Below, one piece after another: positions 26,186-34,596 of a stretch of DNA of 64,000 bases. This DNA is from JAKAAZ01 sp963817855. GTDB lineage: Bacteria; Acidobacteriota; Terriglobia; Terriglobales; Acidobacteriaceae. The translations under genes and the position numbers were made by a program. The notes under the pieces are model-generated. The model saw nothing but the letters and a program-made list of their open reading frames with translations, searched no databases and was not told where the DNA came from. The first letter of the stretch is position 1; each line of letters opens with the position of its first letter. Location: positions 186,001 to 250,000 of the forward strand of contig CAWFQA010000004.1 of the NCBI GenBank assembly GCA_963817855.1. The letters run 5' to 3'.

Positions 26186-28576
26186 CTACTTCGGACCCGT
26201 CGATTGCGGCTTTTCTTCAACGTCCTGTGTGTCCAGGTCCGGAGGAGCGGGTGGAAGCATCGGTTTTTGGATTCGATTTTCCATGGCAAAATGACTGGCA
26301 AGCGATTGCCCCTTATCTTCAATCGATCGCTTCAATCCGTTCAGGACTTCCTGGTGGTTTGCCATATATTGCACCGCCAGCCTATCTAACGCATAGGTGA
26401 CAATGTCGCTGTGGTGCAATTCCTTCATGGATGCGTCGCCGCGGAATCGCAGCCAAAGCTGATGGACTAACTCCACATCCTGCGGCTGCAACGCCGGAGC
26501 ATGTGGGCCGATGTGGAAGGACTTGGCGGAACCATCCGGCATGACTACGTAGAACGTAAATTGCCGCTTGGGCTCGGGAAGCGCTTCCCAGGCGCGACCG
26601 GAATAGAAGGCTTGTTCCTCGGCCGTCATGCGTGAGGAAAGGCCGGCAACAACGGTGGCAGCCTCCAGAGAATTCGCAGTTTGCACCAGGGCAGAGAACG
26701 GGTCGCCGGCGGGAACCACCAGAAGGGAAATATGGCGCCCGAAGCTTTCCGCAACCGAGACCGCCTGCGTGAAGATCATTTGTTCGTGTTCTGTAAATGC
26801 GAGCTGGGAGGTGTCAATGTATTCTGGCCCACCGGCTCCCATCAGGCGCGCCGTCAGCAGCACCACGTCCTGGCTTTCTTCAGAGCTTCGAGATAGCGCC
26901 CAGCGAAGTGCGCCGGTCGACCGAATGTCTCGCATCGTCACAACAATGCAACCGGGACGGATACGTAGATTCTCTCGACTGACCGCGTCATCGTTTTCCA
27001 GCTGAAAGTGTTCCGTCATCTCGCGCGCAGCCAAAGCATGTCTGCGCTTGTTGTCCTTCTCCGACAAAGTAAAGATGAGGTAAAAAGTAGCCGCGAAGAT
27101 CAATCCGCTAACGGTTGCCACTTCCTTGGTTAATAGATTGACAATCGCGGTGCTGAAAAGAACCAGGAACACGAAAAATAGTCCGATTGGAAGTTCAGTG
27201 TTGCCAACGCGCAGATTGAGAGGCACTTTCCAGCCGCGTTCGCCATGGTAACGGAAGCGCATTACCAGCATCGCGAGCCCATTGAACGTAAAACTCCAGA
27301 TCACGCCGAACGCGTAGGCTTCGCCAATCACGATGATGTCGCCACGACTCAACACAATGGTCGCCAACTGCAGCGCCGTCACTAAATTGATGATGCGCGT
27401 TGGAGTGCCGAATTTGTGTTGAGGCTTGCGGAACCAGTCATGCAGTACTCCATCTTCGGCTACCCGCATCAGCACGCCAGTCGATCCGATAATCGACGTA
27501 TTAATGGCGCCGGCTAGCATAAGAAAACCCACCACCACGACAAAGATGCGGAAGGCTACGCGCAACGCCAGTGGCCCCACCATGTACATGGCAATTCCGG
27601 CAATGGCATTGTTGCCATACACGCTTACGCGGACCTGATCCGGAATTAGCATCACCGCCAACAGCGAAGCTCCGCCGGTGAAGGTCAAGCTGTAGATTGC
27701 AATAACAATGGCCGCCCGCTTCAGGTTCTTCAGTTTCGGATGCTGGATTTCTCGATTGACCTGAGCCAGTGTTTCCTCACCGCTCATGGCAAGCACCGTA
27801 TGGCCAAATGCCATCAGAATTCCGAACAGTCCAAAGTTCCGGGCCAGGCTGGTATGTTCCAGAAAGCCAAACGAACTGGGGGTAAATGTGAAATTGGAAG
27901 GGATAGGCAGCGGCGGGAGGTGGGATCCCTTGTAAAATACGGAAAAGACCCCCCAGATCATCAGGATGATAACCATCACGCTGGTGATCTTCATGATGTC
28001 GACAGCCCGCTTACTCGATGCCTCGATACCTTTGACGTTCAACCACCAGTAATAGATGGTGACGATAACGGCAATAGTTGCGGCGGTGGCATTGACAGGC
28101 ACCTGCACGGCGCGGTCAGGACTCGCAAGAAGCAGGCCGCCGAGAAGGCGATGCTCCGCGCAAATCCGCAGCAACCCGTTGAGCATTCCAGCGATATATT
28201 GTCCTGCCGATACTCCGGAGACCGGACCTGTCAGGATGTAGTCGAACATCAGAGCCGAGACGCTGAGTTTGGCGAATGTTCCACCCAAGCCTTCCTTTAC
28301 AACCCGGTACACGCCGCCGCGGGTAAACATCGAGCAGCTTTCCACGTAGGTGGCCCGCACGCTAAAAGCAAACAACATGACCGCTAGTACAACCCAGGGA
28401 GCAGATTTTCCAAAATCCTGTTCCGCAATTCCTACAACATAAAATGCGGAGGACGCCAGGTCATTCAGCACGACGGCCGCTGCACTCCAAAAAGAAATGA
28501 AGGTCAGCATCACGGTCGATGCGACTACGATTCGGACTCGGCTAGTCGGGGTTGCGGAATCAGTTGGCTCGGGCAT
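26186..28576 (-). CDS. APC-superfamily permease with large C-terminal soluble domain
   Basis: A 796-residue protein. Residues about 15-520 form an amino acid-polyamine-organocation permease with about twelve transmembrane segments, including the first-helix region SFWSAAAVVLNDLASSAFYV and conserved AFGHTVLAMSGEETLAQVNRE. Residues about 550-796 are soluble; VVTMRDIRSTGALRWALSR and QDVVLLTARLM resemble a universal-stress-protein-like alpha/beta domain as in other permease-USP fusions. The tail ends in a Pro/Asp-rich stretch. The substrate is unknown; the soluble part may sense nucleotides and control transport. Confidence 0.83.
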   Translation of the reverse strand: MPEPTDSATPTSRVRIVVASTVMLTFISFWSAAAVVLNDLASSAFYVVGIAEQDFGKSAPWVVLAVMLFAFSVRATYVESCSMFTRGGVYRVVKEGLGGTFAKLSVSALMFDYILTGPVSGVSAGQYIAGMLNGLLRICAEHRLLGGLLLASPDRAVQVPVNATAATIAVIVTIYYWWLNVKGIEASSKRAVDIMKITSVMVIILMIWGVFSVFYKGSHLPPLPIPSNFTFTPSSFGFLEHTSLARNFGLFGILMAFGHTVLAMSGEETLAQVNREIQHPKLKNLKRAAIVIAIYSLTFTGGASLLAVMLIPDQVRVSVYGNNAIAGIAMYMVGPLALRVAFRIFVVVVGFLMLAGAINTSIIGSTGVLMRVAEDGVLHDWFRKPQHKFGTPTRIINLVTALQLATIVLSRGDIIVIGEAYAFGVIWSFTFNGLAMLVMRFRYHGERGWKVPLNLRVGNTELPIGLFFVFLVLFSTAIVNLLTKEVATVSGLIFAATFYLIFTLSEKDNKRRHALAAREMTEHFQLENDDAVSRENLRIRPGCIVVTMRDIRSTGALRWALSRSSEESQDVVLLTARLMGAGGPEYIDTSQLAFTEHEQMIFTQAVSVAESFGRHISLLVVPAGDPFSALVQTANSLEAATVVAGLSSRMTAEEQAFYSGRAWEALPEPKRQFTFYVVMPDGSAKSFHIGPHAPALQPQDVELVHQLWLRFRGDASMKELHHSDIVTYALDRLAVQYMANHQEVLNGLKRSIEDKGQSLASHFAMENRIQKPMLPPAPPDLDTQDVEEKPQSTGPK

Positions 28577-28900
28577 AATTGCGAGACTTGTTCAAGGCAT
28601 CCTTGCAATGCAGGTAGTCAAAGCTGCCGTCTTCCATCGCGGTTGCTGCTCCAAACGATTTCAGAGAATCACGGAATTCATCGGGAAAATTTACTGCCGG
28701 GAGGATCGGGGCAGGCCCTCGATTCTCGCAAGAATCCGTTGCGCGGAGGATCACTTTCTGACCGCAAATGAAATCATTTCCAAACCTTACACGATGCGAC
28801 CAACCGCGTAAATGCCAATAGATTTGCCTTATTCCGCGCATAGCATTTATTTATGCGGTGCAAGTTAAAACGGTTTGGCTCAAGCGCTTTTTCACGCCGA
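28577..28900. other. Intergenic region upstream of permease
   Basis: A 324-bp stretch between the permease start and the end of a short membrane-protein gene, both on the minus strand. A 93-codon open minus-strand frame (28560-28841) overlaps the permease start and shows no recognisable features. A CGCATA/TATGCG inverted repeat (28837-28842 and 28852-28857, nine-base loop) may mark the end of the small gene's transcript. It should hold the permease promoter, which I cannot place. Confidence 0.4.
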
Positions 28901-29041
28901 TCAGTCATCCTTGGAAAACAGATGCTCCATGTCTTTGCTAAAGCTGAGAATTACAGCAACGATCACAACGGCGGAGCCAACTCCGCCAACAAGAAACATC
29001 CCGACCAGAACGTGATCCAAAGCCTTCAGAAGGAGATGCAT
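28901..29041 (-). CDS. Short single-span membrane protein (46 residues)
   Basis: ATG 29041 opens a 46-residue frame, MHLLLKALDHVLVGMFLVGG and so on, ending in a charged tail with KDMEHLFSKDD. It has one hydrophobic segment with a glycine-rich core (VGGVGSAVVIVAVI) flanked by charged ends, the make-up of a real small membrane protein. It is divergent from lnt, 87 bp away. A longer frame is open upstream but is Arg/Gln-rich and overlaps lnt, so the short start is preferred. No family is recognised. Confidence 0.55.
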   Translation of the reverse strand: MHLLLKALDHVLVGMFLVGGVGSAVVIVAVILSFSKDMEHLFSKDD

Positions 29042-29128
29042 TCCAAGAGTGTACTGCTGAGTACTCCCAAAGCCTAGAATGCTTTCGATAAAAAATTGAC
29101 GTGTGTATAGGATGGTAGACTGCACACG

Positions 29129-30754
29129 ATGCGCGCTGGATCGAAGTTGAGCTGGGTGCTCGCGGCAGAGAGCGGTGTGTTGCTCGTGCTGCCGTATCCG
29201 GTGGCTGGCCCGCTCCCCCATTGGCGCGCTGCGCTGGCGTGGATCGCGTTTATTCCTCTCATGATCGCCCTGCTGGTTCCCAGAGCGGGATTTGGCTGGC
29301 GACGCGTGGCGCACAACACGCTACTTGGTTACCTTTGCGGGATCCTCTGGTACGGCGGTACCTGTTACTGGATTCAATCGACAATGCAGCTGTACGGGAA
29401 TCTTTCCCCGGTGGCGGCTAGCTTCATTCTCGGTCTGTTTTGCTTGTATCTTGGCCTATACTTTGCGTTGTTCGCGTTTTTGATCAGCTTGAGCCAGCGA
29501 GCCACCGGCAGCACAGTCTGGACGCTTGCACTGACCCCCGTGGTGTGGGTCGCCGTGGAACTGGCCCGCGCGCACATCACCGGGTTCCCCTGGAATCAGC
29601 TGGGCGATTCGCAGATTGACAACCTGTTGTTGACCCGATTGGCGCCGTGGACGGGAGCATACGGAATTTCATTTGTATTGATGGCGGGGAACTGCGCCAT
29701 TGCCAGCTTCTTTCTATTTCACGGATGGCGAGCACGGCTGATTCCGCCGCTTCTGGGGATTCTGCTGGCGGCAGGATTGTGGAAGGGATATAGCTTGCAC
29801 GTTCCGCAGGAAACCACCCACGCCACGGCGATATTGTTACAGCCCAACCTGAATGTCGGCGGAGTTTTTTGGATGGGCGATGAGTTCGACAAGCAGATGC
29901 AGCATTTTGCTGCGTTGAGCGAACAGGCTTGCAATCCCTATTATTCCGGGCTGCCGCTGCGGCAAAAAGCACAGATCCAGCCGAACTGCAAACCTCCGCG
30001 ACCCGCGATCAATGTGATTGTCTGGCCGGAATCCCCGGCGCCGTTTGAATCCGGGGATGCCAGATTCCGTCATTGGATTTCTGCGCTCGCGGAAGACGCG
30101 CACGTGCCCATGATTGTTGGCGATATTGCGGTCGACCGCGAGACCGGGGAATCTCGCCCTCCTATGTATAACTCGGCATCTTTTGTTGCGCCCGATGGAA
30201 CCTTTGTCGGCCGCTACGACAAAATGCACTTAGTTCCGTTTGGGGAGTACACGCCGTTCCCTCAATTGTTGTCCTTCGCCGGATCGTTGACTGACCAGGT
30301 GGGACACATGACGCCCGGCAAGCAGCGCGTGGTGTTCGCAGCCGATGGACAGCGTTACGGCGTCTTTATCTGTTACGAATCGATTTTTGCTGACGAAGTG
30401 CGTCAGTTTGTGAAACTTGGTGCGGACGTGCTTGTGAATATTTCCGACGACGGCTGGTACGGAGACACCAGCGCGCCCTGGCAACACCTGAACATGAGCC
30501 GGATGCGTGCCATTGAAAACGACCGCTGGCTGTTGGTGGACACCAACAGCGGCGTAACCGCGGTCATTGATCCGCGCGGTCGGGTGGTACAGAGTTCGGC
30601 GCGTCATCTCGAGACCTCTCTGGCAGCACACTTCAATTACATGTCGCGAGAAACCTTTTATACTCGCCACGGCGACCTGCTTGCCTGGCTATGTGCCATA
30701 ATCGCAATAGTTCTTGCCGTCGATGGGGCTGTTCAAAATAACTATCGACTATGA
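29129..30754 (+). CDS. lnt: Apolipoprotein N-acyltransferase
   Basis: A 541-residue inner-membrane enzyme that adds the third acyl chain to lipoproteins. The N-terminal half has about six transmembrane segments (for example ILWYGGTCYWIQSTMQLYG, a conserved Lnt segment). The C-terminal half is a nitrilase-type domain with the Glu of VWPESPAPFE, the Lys of YDKMHLVPFGEYTPF and the Cys of ICYESIFADEV as the catalytic triad. Its presence fits the many lipobox proteins in the window. prfB starts 30 bases downstream, so lnt probably heads lnt-prfB-CoA-binding-dsbD. Confidence 0.94.
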   Translation: MRAGSKLSWVLAAESGVLLVLPYPVAGPLPHWRAALAWIAFIPLMIALLVPRAGFGWRRVAHNTLLGYLCGILWYGGTCYWIQSTMQLYGNLSPVAASFILGLFCLYLGLYFALFAFLISLSQRATGSTVWTLALTPVVWVAVELARAHITGFPWNQLGDSQIDNLLLTRLAPWTGAYGISFVLMAGNCAIASFFLFHGWRARLIPPLLGILLAAGLWKGYSLHVPQETTHATAILLQPNLNVGGVFWMGDEFDKQMQHFAALSEQACNPYYSGLPLRQKAQIQPNCKPPRPAINVIVWPESPAPFESGDARFRHWISALAEDAHVPMIVGDIAVDRETGESRPPMYNSASFVAPDGTFVGRYDKMHLVPFGEYTPFPQLLSFAGSLTDQVGHMTPGKQRVVFAADGQRYGVFICYESIFADEVRQFVKLGADVLVNISDDGWYGDTSAPWQHLNMSRMRAIENDRWLLVDTNSGVTAVIDPRGRVVQSSARHLETSLAAHFNYMSRETFYTRHGDLLAWLCAIIAIVLAVDGAVQNNYRL

Positions 30755-30784
30755 ACAAAAATCTACTTCCAAGACTGATCCGCC

Positions 30785-31913
30785 ATGCTCAATGATTTAG
30801 AGTTTGCCTACAATCCCGTAGAGCAAAAAGTTCGCGATCTGCAGGAGTATCTTTGACGCGGGACGCCTGCGCAGAGAACTCGCCTCCATCGAACAAAAAG
30901 TAGCTGATCCCTCCGTCTGGGCCAACCCTGCGGTGTCACAGCCTTTGATGCGCGAGCGCAAACGGCTGGAATCCTTATTGGCCGACGATACGGAACTGCG
31001 CCGCCGCAGGGACGATATTGCTGCTTATTTTGAGCTGGCTCGGGAAGGCGAACACGTTGAGCCAGATCTGCTGCGAGAGATCGATGGCCTGCGTGCATTT
31101 TCCGAAGCACTGGAATCGCGCACCATGTTGTCGGAGGAAACCGATCCGCTGAACGCGATTGTGACTGTCCATCCCGGCGCGGGCGGCACCGAATCTCAGG
31201 ACTGGGCAGAGATGCTGATGCGTATGTATTTGCGCTGGGCGGAGCAGCAGCATTTCAAGACAGAGATCAACGATTATCAGGCGGGTGAGGAAGCTGGGAT
31301 CAAGTCGGCCACCTTCACCATCAGCGGCGACTACGCCTACGGGCTCCTTTCCGGTGAGACCGGCGTGCATCGCCTGGTCCGCATCTCTCCATTCGATTCG
31401 GCCAAGCGCCGCCATACTTCTTTTGCGAGCGTTTTTGTATCGCCGGAAATCGACGACTCGATTGAGATCGATATTAAGCCGGAAGATTTGCGCATCGACA
31501 CCTATCGTTCCGGTGGCAAGGGCGGTCAGCACGTGAACACCACGGACTCCGCGGTGCGGATGACCCATCTGTCGACGGGCATTGTCGTCTCCTGCCAGAA
31601 CGAACGGTCGCAGCATAAAAATCGTGAGAAGGCGATGAAGATGTTGCGCTCCCGACTCTACGAATATGAGCTAGAAAAGCAGCGCGCAATCACCCGGAAA
31701 ATTGAAGATGCGAAACTGGAAATTAATTTTGGTTCCCAAATTCGTTCCTACGTCATGCAGCCGTACCGCATGGTGAAAGACCTGCGGACACGTGTGGAAA
31801 CGGGCGACGTCGATCGCGTGCTGAACGGCGATCTGGACATGTTTATTCGGGGATTTTTGCGGCTGCGGCGGGAAGGGAATTACCCCGCGAGCCCAGTTGA
31901 GGATTTGGATTAA
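30785..31913 (+). CDS. prfB: Peptide chain release factor 2, with programmed +1 frameshift
   Basis: Full RF2 is made from two frames: ATG 30785 reads 23 codons to an in-frame TGA at 30854-30856, then translation shifts +1 (skipping T30854) and continues DAGRLRRELA to the stop at 31913, about 375 residues. Family features are the SPF tripeptide for UGA/UAA recognition (RISPFDSAKRRHTSF) and the GGQ loop in GGKGGQHVNTTDSAVR that triggers peptidyl-tRNA hydrolysis. The shift site matches the E. coli arrangement (see separate entry). RF2 controls its own level: when RF2 is scarce, UGA is read slowly and shifting rises. Confidence 0.96.
30843..30857 (+). promoter_or_regulatory. prfB: prfB autoregulatory +1 frameshift site
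   Basis: AGGAG (30843-30847) acts as an internal Shine-Dalgarno element, followed after TAT by the slippery CTT TGA C (30851-30857). This is the classical RF2 recoding motif: the SD element sits three bases before CTT, the same spacing as in E. coli. The downstream frame resumes RF2 sequence directly, which proves the shift is required. Confidence 0.95.
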
Positions 31914-31950
31914 TCGCGCACCCATTGCGAAGAAAGATCTGGAGGCAACT

Positions 31951-32370
31951 TTGAATGAACCTGAAGTGATCGATGAGATTTTGGAGAAATCGAAGGTCAT
32001 CGCTGTCGTCGGTATCTCCGACAAGCCGGAGCGCGCCAGTCATGGAGTTGCGTCGCAGATGCAGCGGCGTGGGTATCGCATCGTCCCTGTCAATCCGATG
32101 TTGACAAGTGTGCTGGGTGAGGATTGCTATCCGAGCCTCGCGGAAATTCCATTCCCCGTGGACTTGGTCGACGTGTTTCGCGCATCGGAGTTTGTGCCTA
32201 AGATCGTGGAGGAAACCATCGCCATCGGCGCCAAATATTTGTGGCTGCAGGAAGGCGTGATGCATCCGGAAGCGATCGCCCACGCGGAAGTCAACGGCAT
32301 CAAGGTGGTGGCGGATCGATGCATCTTCAAAGAGCATCTGCGCTGGACGGCGGAGAAGGGTGGGCGTTGA
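31951..32370 (+). CDS. CoA-binding domain protein (YccU-like)
   Basis: A 139-residue single-domain Rossmann protein: VIAVVGISDKPERASHGVASQMQRRGYRIVPVNP is CoA-binding succinyl-CoA-synthetase-alpha-like, followed by SLAEIPFPVDLVDVFR and YLWLQEGVMHPEA. The start is TTG 31951 because GGAGG lies at 31941-31945 with a five-base gap; an upstream in-frame TTG overlaps prfB. Members bind CoA but their physiological role is not settled. It overlaps the start of dsbD by four bases, so the two are coupled. Confidence 0.88.
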   Translation: MNEPEVIDEILEKSKVIAVVGISDKPERASHGVASQMQRRGYRIVPVNPMLTSVLGEDCYPSLAEIPFPVDLVDVFRASEFVPKIVEETIAIGAKYLWLQEGVMHPEAIAHAEVNGIKVVADRCIFKEHLRWTAEKGGR

Positions 32371-34490
32371 GAGTGCGTCCCAGTCCGCGGGTGAAGGGGG
32401 GAACGGCGGGCCTTCGTCGTACATTCCTGCCGACAGCGCTTTTGTGTTTGCTTTTTTTCTGTGGTAGCGGTTTTGCTGCCCCGGTACGAGCCTCGCATTT
32501 GACCGTCGAAATGGTGACGGAAAACACCAGCATCGCGCCGAACCACGATTTTCTCGCTGGCCTCCATTTTGTATTGGACTCAGGCTGGCACATTTACTGG
32601 ATCAATGCCGGAGATGCCGGAGAGCCGCCTCGCGTAGATTGGCAGCTTCCCGCCGGAATCACCGCGGGCGATCTGCAATTTCCTGCGCCCGAACGGTTGC
32701 CTCTGGGGCCGCTGATGGATTTTGGCTATCAGCACGAAGTCTTGCTGCCGGTTCCGATGCGCGCCGATGCGAGTCTCAGACCGGGAACCGACGCAATCAT
32801 GCGCGGGCAACTGCATTTTCTGGTGTGCAGCAACGTCTGTATTCCAGGCAAAGCGGATCTAAAGCAGAGCGTTCCTGTCACCGCGCAAACAGGCGCAAAC
32901 AATCCAGCTACCGAACCCCTTTTCCTCGCTGCGGAGCGAGCCTTGCCGCGAGCACTGCCGGCGGCCACGTCGGTACAGGTACAGCAAACGAAGACGGCGT
33001 TTGTCATACGCCTAACAGGGAAAAGCGCCGCAAAAGTAGAGTTTTATCCGTATGACCAGAATGTAATCGCCAATGCAGCGCCGCAGACCGTGCAGCCGCA
33101 GCCCGATGGCGTGTGGATCACGGTAGAAAAGGCGCAGGGGCTGCAGCAGGTTCCGGCGACGCTGCACGGACTCCTGAAATTTCCAGACGGCTCGTCGTAT
33201 CAATTCACGTCGCCCATCACTACCGGATACAGTTATGGGCGGTTCGCGCCCGCGACGAGGGGCCCAGGATTGTTGCGTGTGCTCGGGCTCGCGTTTGTCG
33301 GCGGGCTGATCTTGAACCTGATGCCGTGTGTGTTCCCGGTGCTGTTCATCAAGGGGCTGGCGCTGGTGCAATCGTCCGGCCACGAGCGCAACCGGATACG
33401 CGGCCACGGCGCCATGTACGCGCTGGGAATACTCGTATCATTCTGGGCAATTGTTGCGCTGCTCTTGCTGTTGCGCGCCGGCGGTCATCATCTCGGATGG
33501 GGATTTCAATTTCAATCGCCCTATTTTGTCGCCGGCATGGCGCTGCTGTTCTTCTTTCTTGGACTCAGTTTGGCGGGTCAGTTTGAGATTGGTCTTTCCG
33601 TTACATCCGTCGGTGGTGAGTTGGCGCAGCGCGGCGGATATTCCGGCAGCTTTTTTACCGGCGTGCTGGCTACCGTTGTCGCGACGCCGTGCACCGCGCC
33701 GTTCATGGGAGCGGCGATCGGATTCGCGCTGTCGCAAAGCGCGCTCATCACATTTGCCGTATTCACACTGCTTGCGTTGGGACTGGCCGCGCCCTACGTA
33801 TTGCTGACGCTGCAGCCGGCCTGGATTCGTCTGCTGCCCAAACCAGGCGCGTGGATGGAATATCTGAAGCAGGCCGTCTCAATCCCAATTTTCATTGCCG
33901 TGATCTGGATGGTATGGGTGTTTGCCCAGGTCGCCGGTAGTAACGGAGTCGCCGCGTTGCTGGCAGGGATGTTGCTGACTGCCATCGCCGGATGGGTGCT
34001 GGGACGCTGGCCGGCGAAACACCTGTCAACAGTCGGTGCAATCGTTTTGTTAGCGGCTGCAATCGCGCTCCCGTGTCTAGCAGCGAAGGTTCTTCCTGCG
34101 CGAATTACGACGTCCGAAGCCTCTGCTCAGGGGACGGCATGGCTGCCCTTCAGCCCGGAGCGACTGGCGGCTCTGCGCGCGCAAGGCAAGCCGGTGTTTG
34201 TGGATTTTTCGGCAGCCTGGTGCCTCAGTTGTCAGGTGAATGAGCGCGTCGTGCTCGATCGGCCCGATGTGGAACAAGCTTTCCGCAAGAGCGGCGTCGT
34301 CATGATGCGCGCCGACTGGACAAACCACGATGACACCATCACTGCCGCGCTTGCTCAGCTCGGCCGCAGCGGCGTTCCGACTTATGCGCTCTATCCCGCC
34401 CAACCGCGATCCGCGCCTACGCTGCTGCCGGAAGTGCTGACCACGGGAATTGTGATGGATGCGCTAAAGAATCTTCAGCCCAATCGCTAA
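32367..34490 (+). CDS. dsbD: Thiol:disulfide interchange protein DsbD-like
   Basis: A 707-residue membrane protein carrying reducing power from cytoplasmic thioredoxin to the periplasm. Order: signal peptide (TFLPTALLCLLFFCGSGFA), periplasmic DsbD-alpha-like domain with FLVCSNVCIPG cysteines, eight-helix membrane domain with conserved LMPCVFPVL and VVATPCTAPFMG cysteines, and a C-terminal thioredoxin domain with CxxC in SAAWCLSCQVNE. All six redox cysteines are visible. The best start is TTG 32367, four-base overlap with the upstream gene and GAGAAGGG eight bases upstream; GTG 32373 is the alternative. It probably supplies electrons for cytochrome c or disulfide isomerisation. Confidence 0.88.
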   Translation: MRVRPSPRVKGGTAGLRRTFLPTALLCLLFFCGSGFAAPVRASHLTVEMVTENTSIAPNHDFLAGLHFVLDSGWHIYWINAGDAGEPPRVDWQLPAGITAGDLQFPAPERLPLGPLMDFGYQHEVLLPVPMRADASLRPGTDAIMRGQLHFLVCSNVCIPGKADLKQSVPVTAQTGANNPATEPLFLAAERALPRALPAATSVQVQQTKTAFVIRLTGKSAAKVEFYPYDQNVIANAAPQTVQPQPDGVWITVEKAQGLQQVPATLHGLLKFPDGSSYQFTSPITTGYSYGRFAPATRGPGLLRVLGLAFVGGLILNLMPCVFPVLFIKGLALVQSSGHERNRIRGHGAMYALGILVSFWAIVALLLLLRAGGHHLGWGFQFQSPYFVAGMALLFFFLGLSLAGQFEIGLSVTSVGGELAQRGGYSGSFFTGVLATVVATPCTAPFMGAAIGFALSQSALITFAVFTLLALGLAAPYVLLTLQPAWIRLLPKPGAWMEYLKQAVSIPIFIAVIWMVWVFAQVAGSNGVAALLAGMLLTAIAGWVLGRWPAKHLSTVGAIVLLAAAIALPCLAAKVLPARITTSEASAQGTAWLPFSPERLAALRAQGKPVFVDFSAAWCLSCQVNERVVLDRPDVEQAFRKSGVVMMRADWTNHDDTITAALAQLGRSGVPTYALYPAQPRSAPTLLPEVLTTGIVMDALKNLQPNR

Positions 34491-34529
34491 AGCATTTTCA
34501 GTATTACCGTAGTGCGGGCTCCGTCGTAT

Positions 34530-34554
34530 CCCACCCTAGCTTCGCTAGGATGGG
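34530..34554. repeat. Stable hairpin CCCA(C)CCTAGC-TTC-GCTAGG(A)TGGG, likely dispersed repeat and terminator
   Basis: The arms 34530-34540 and 34544-34554 pair over six perfect inner base pairs (CCTAGC/GCTAGG), a single C-A mismatch and four outer pairs, closing a TTC loop. It stands in the 106-bp gap between the convergent dsbD and rarA genes. The sequence CCCACCCT...AGGATGGGGCACAC resembles intergenic repeats I associate with acidobacterial genomes; no second copy is visible in this window. Confidence 0.55.
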
Positions 34555-34596
34555 GCACACGCTGACCTTGGCCCCGTTCAGAATGACTCCAAAACT

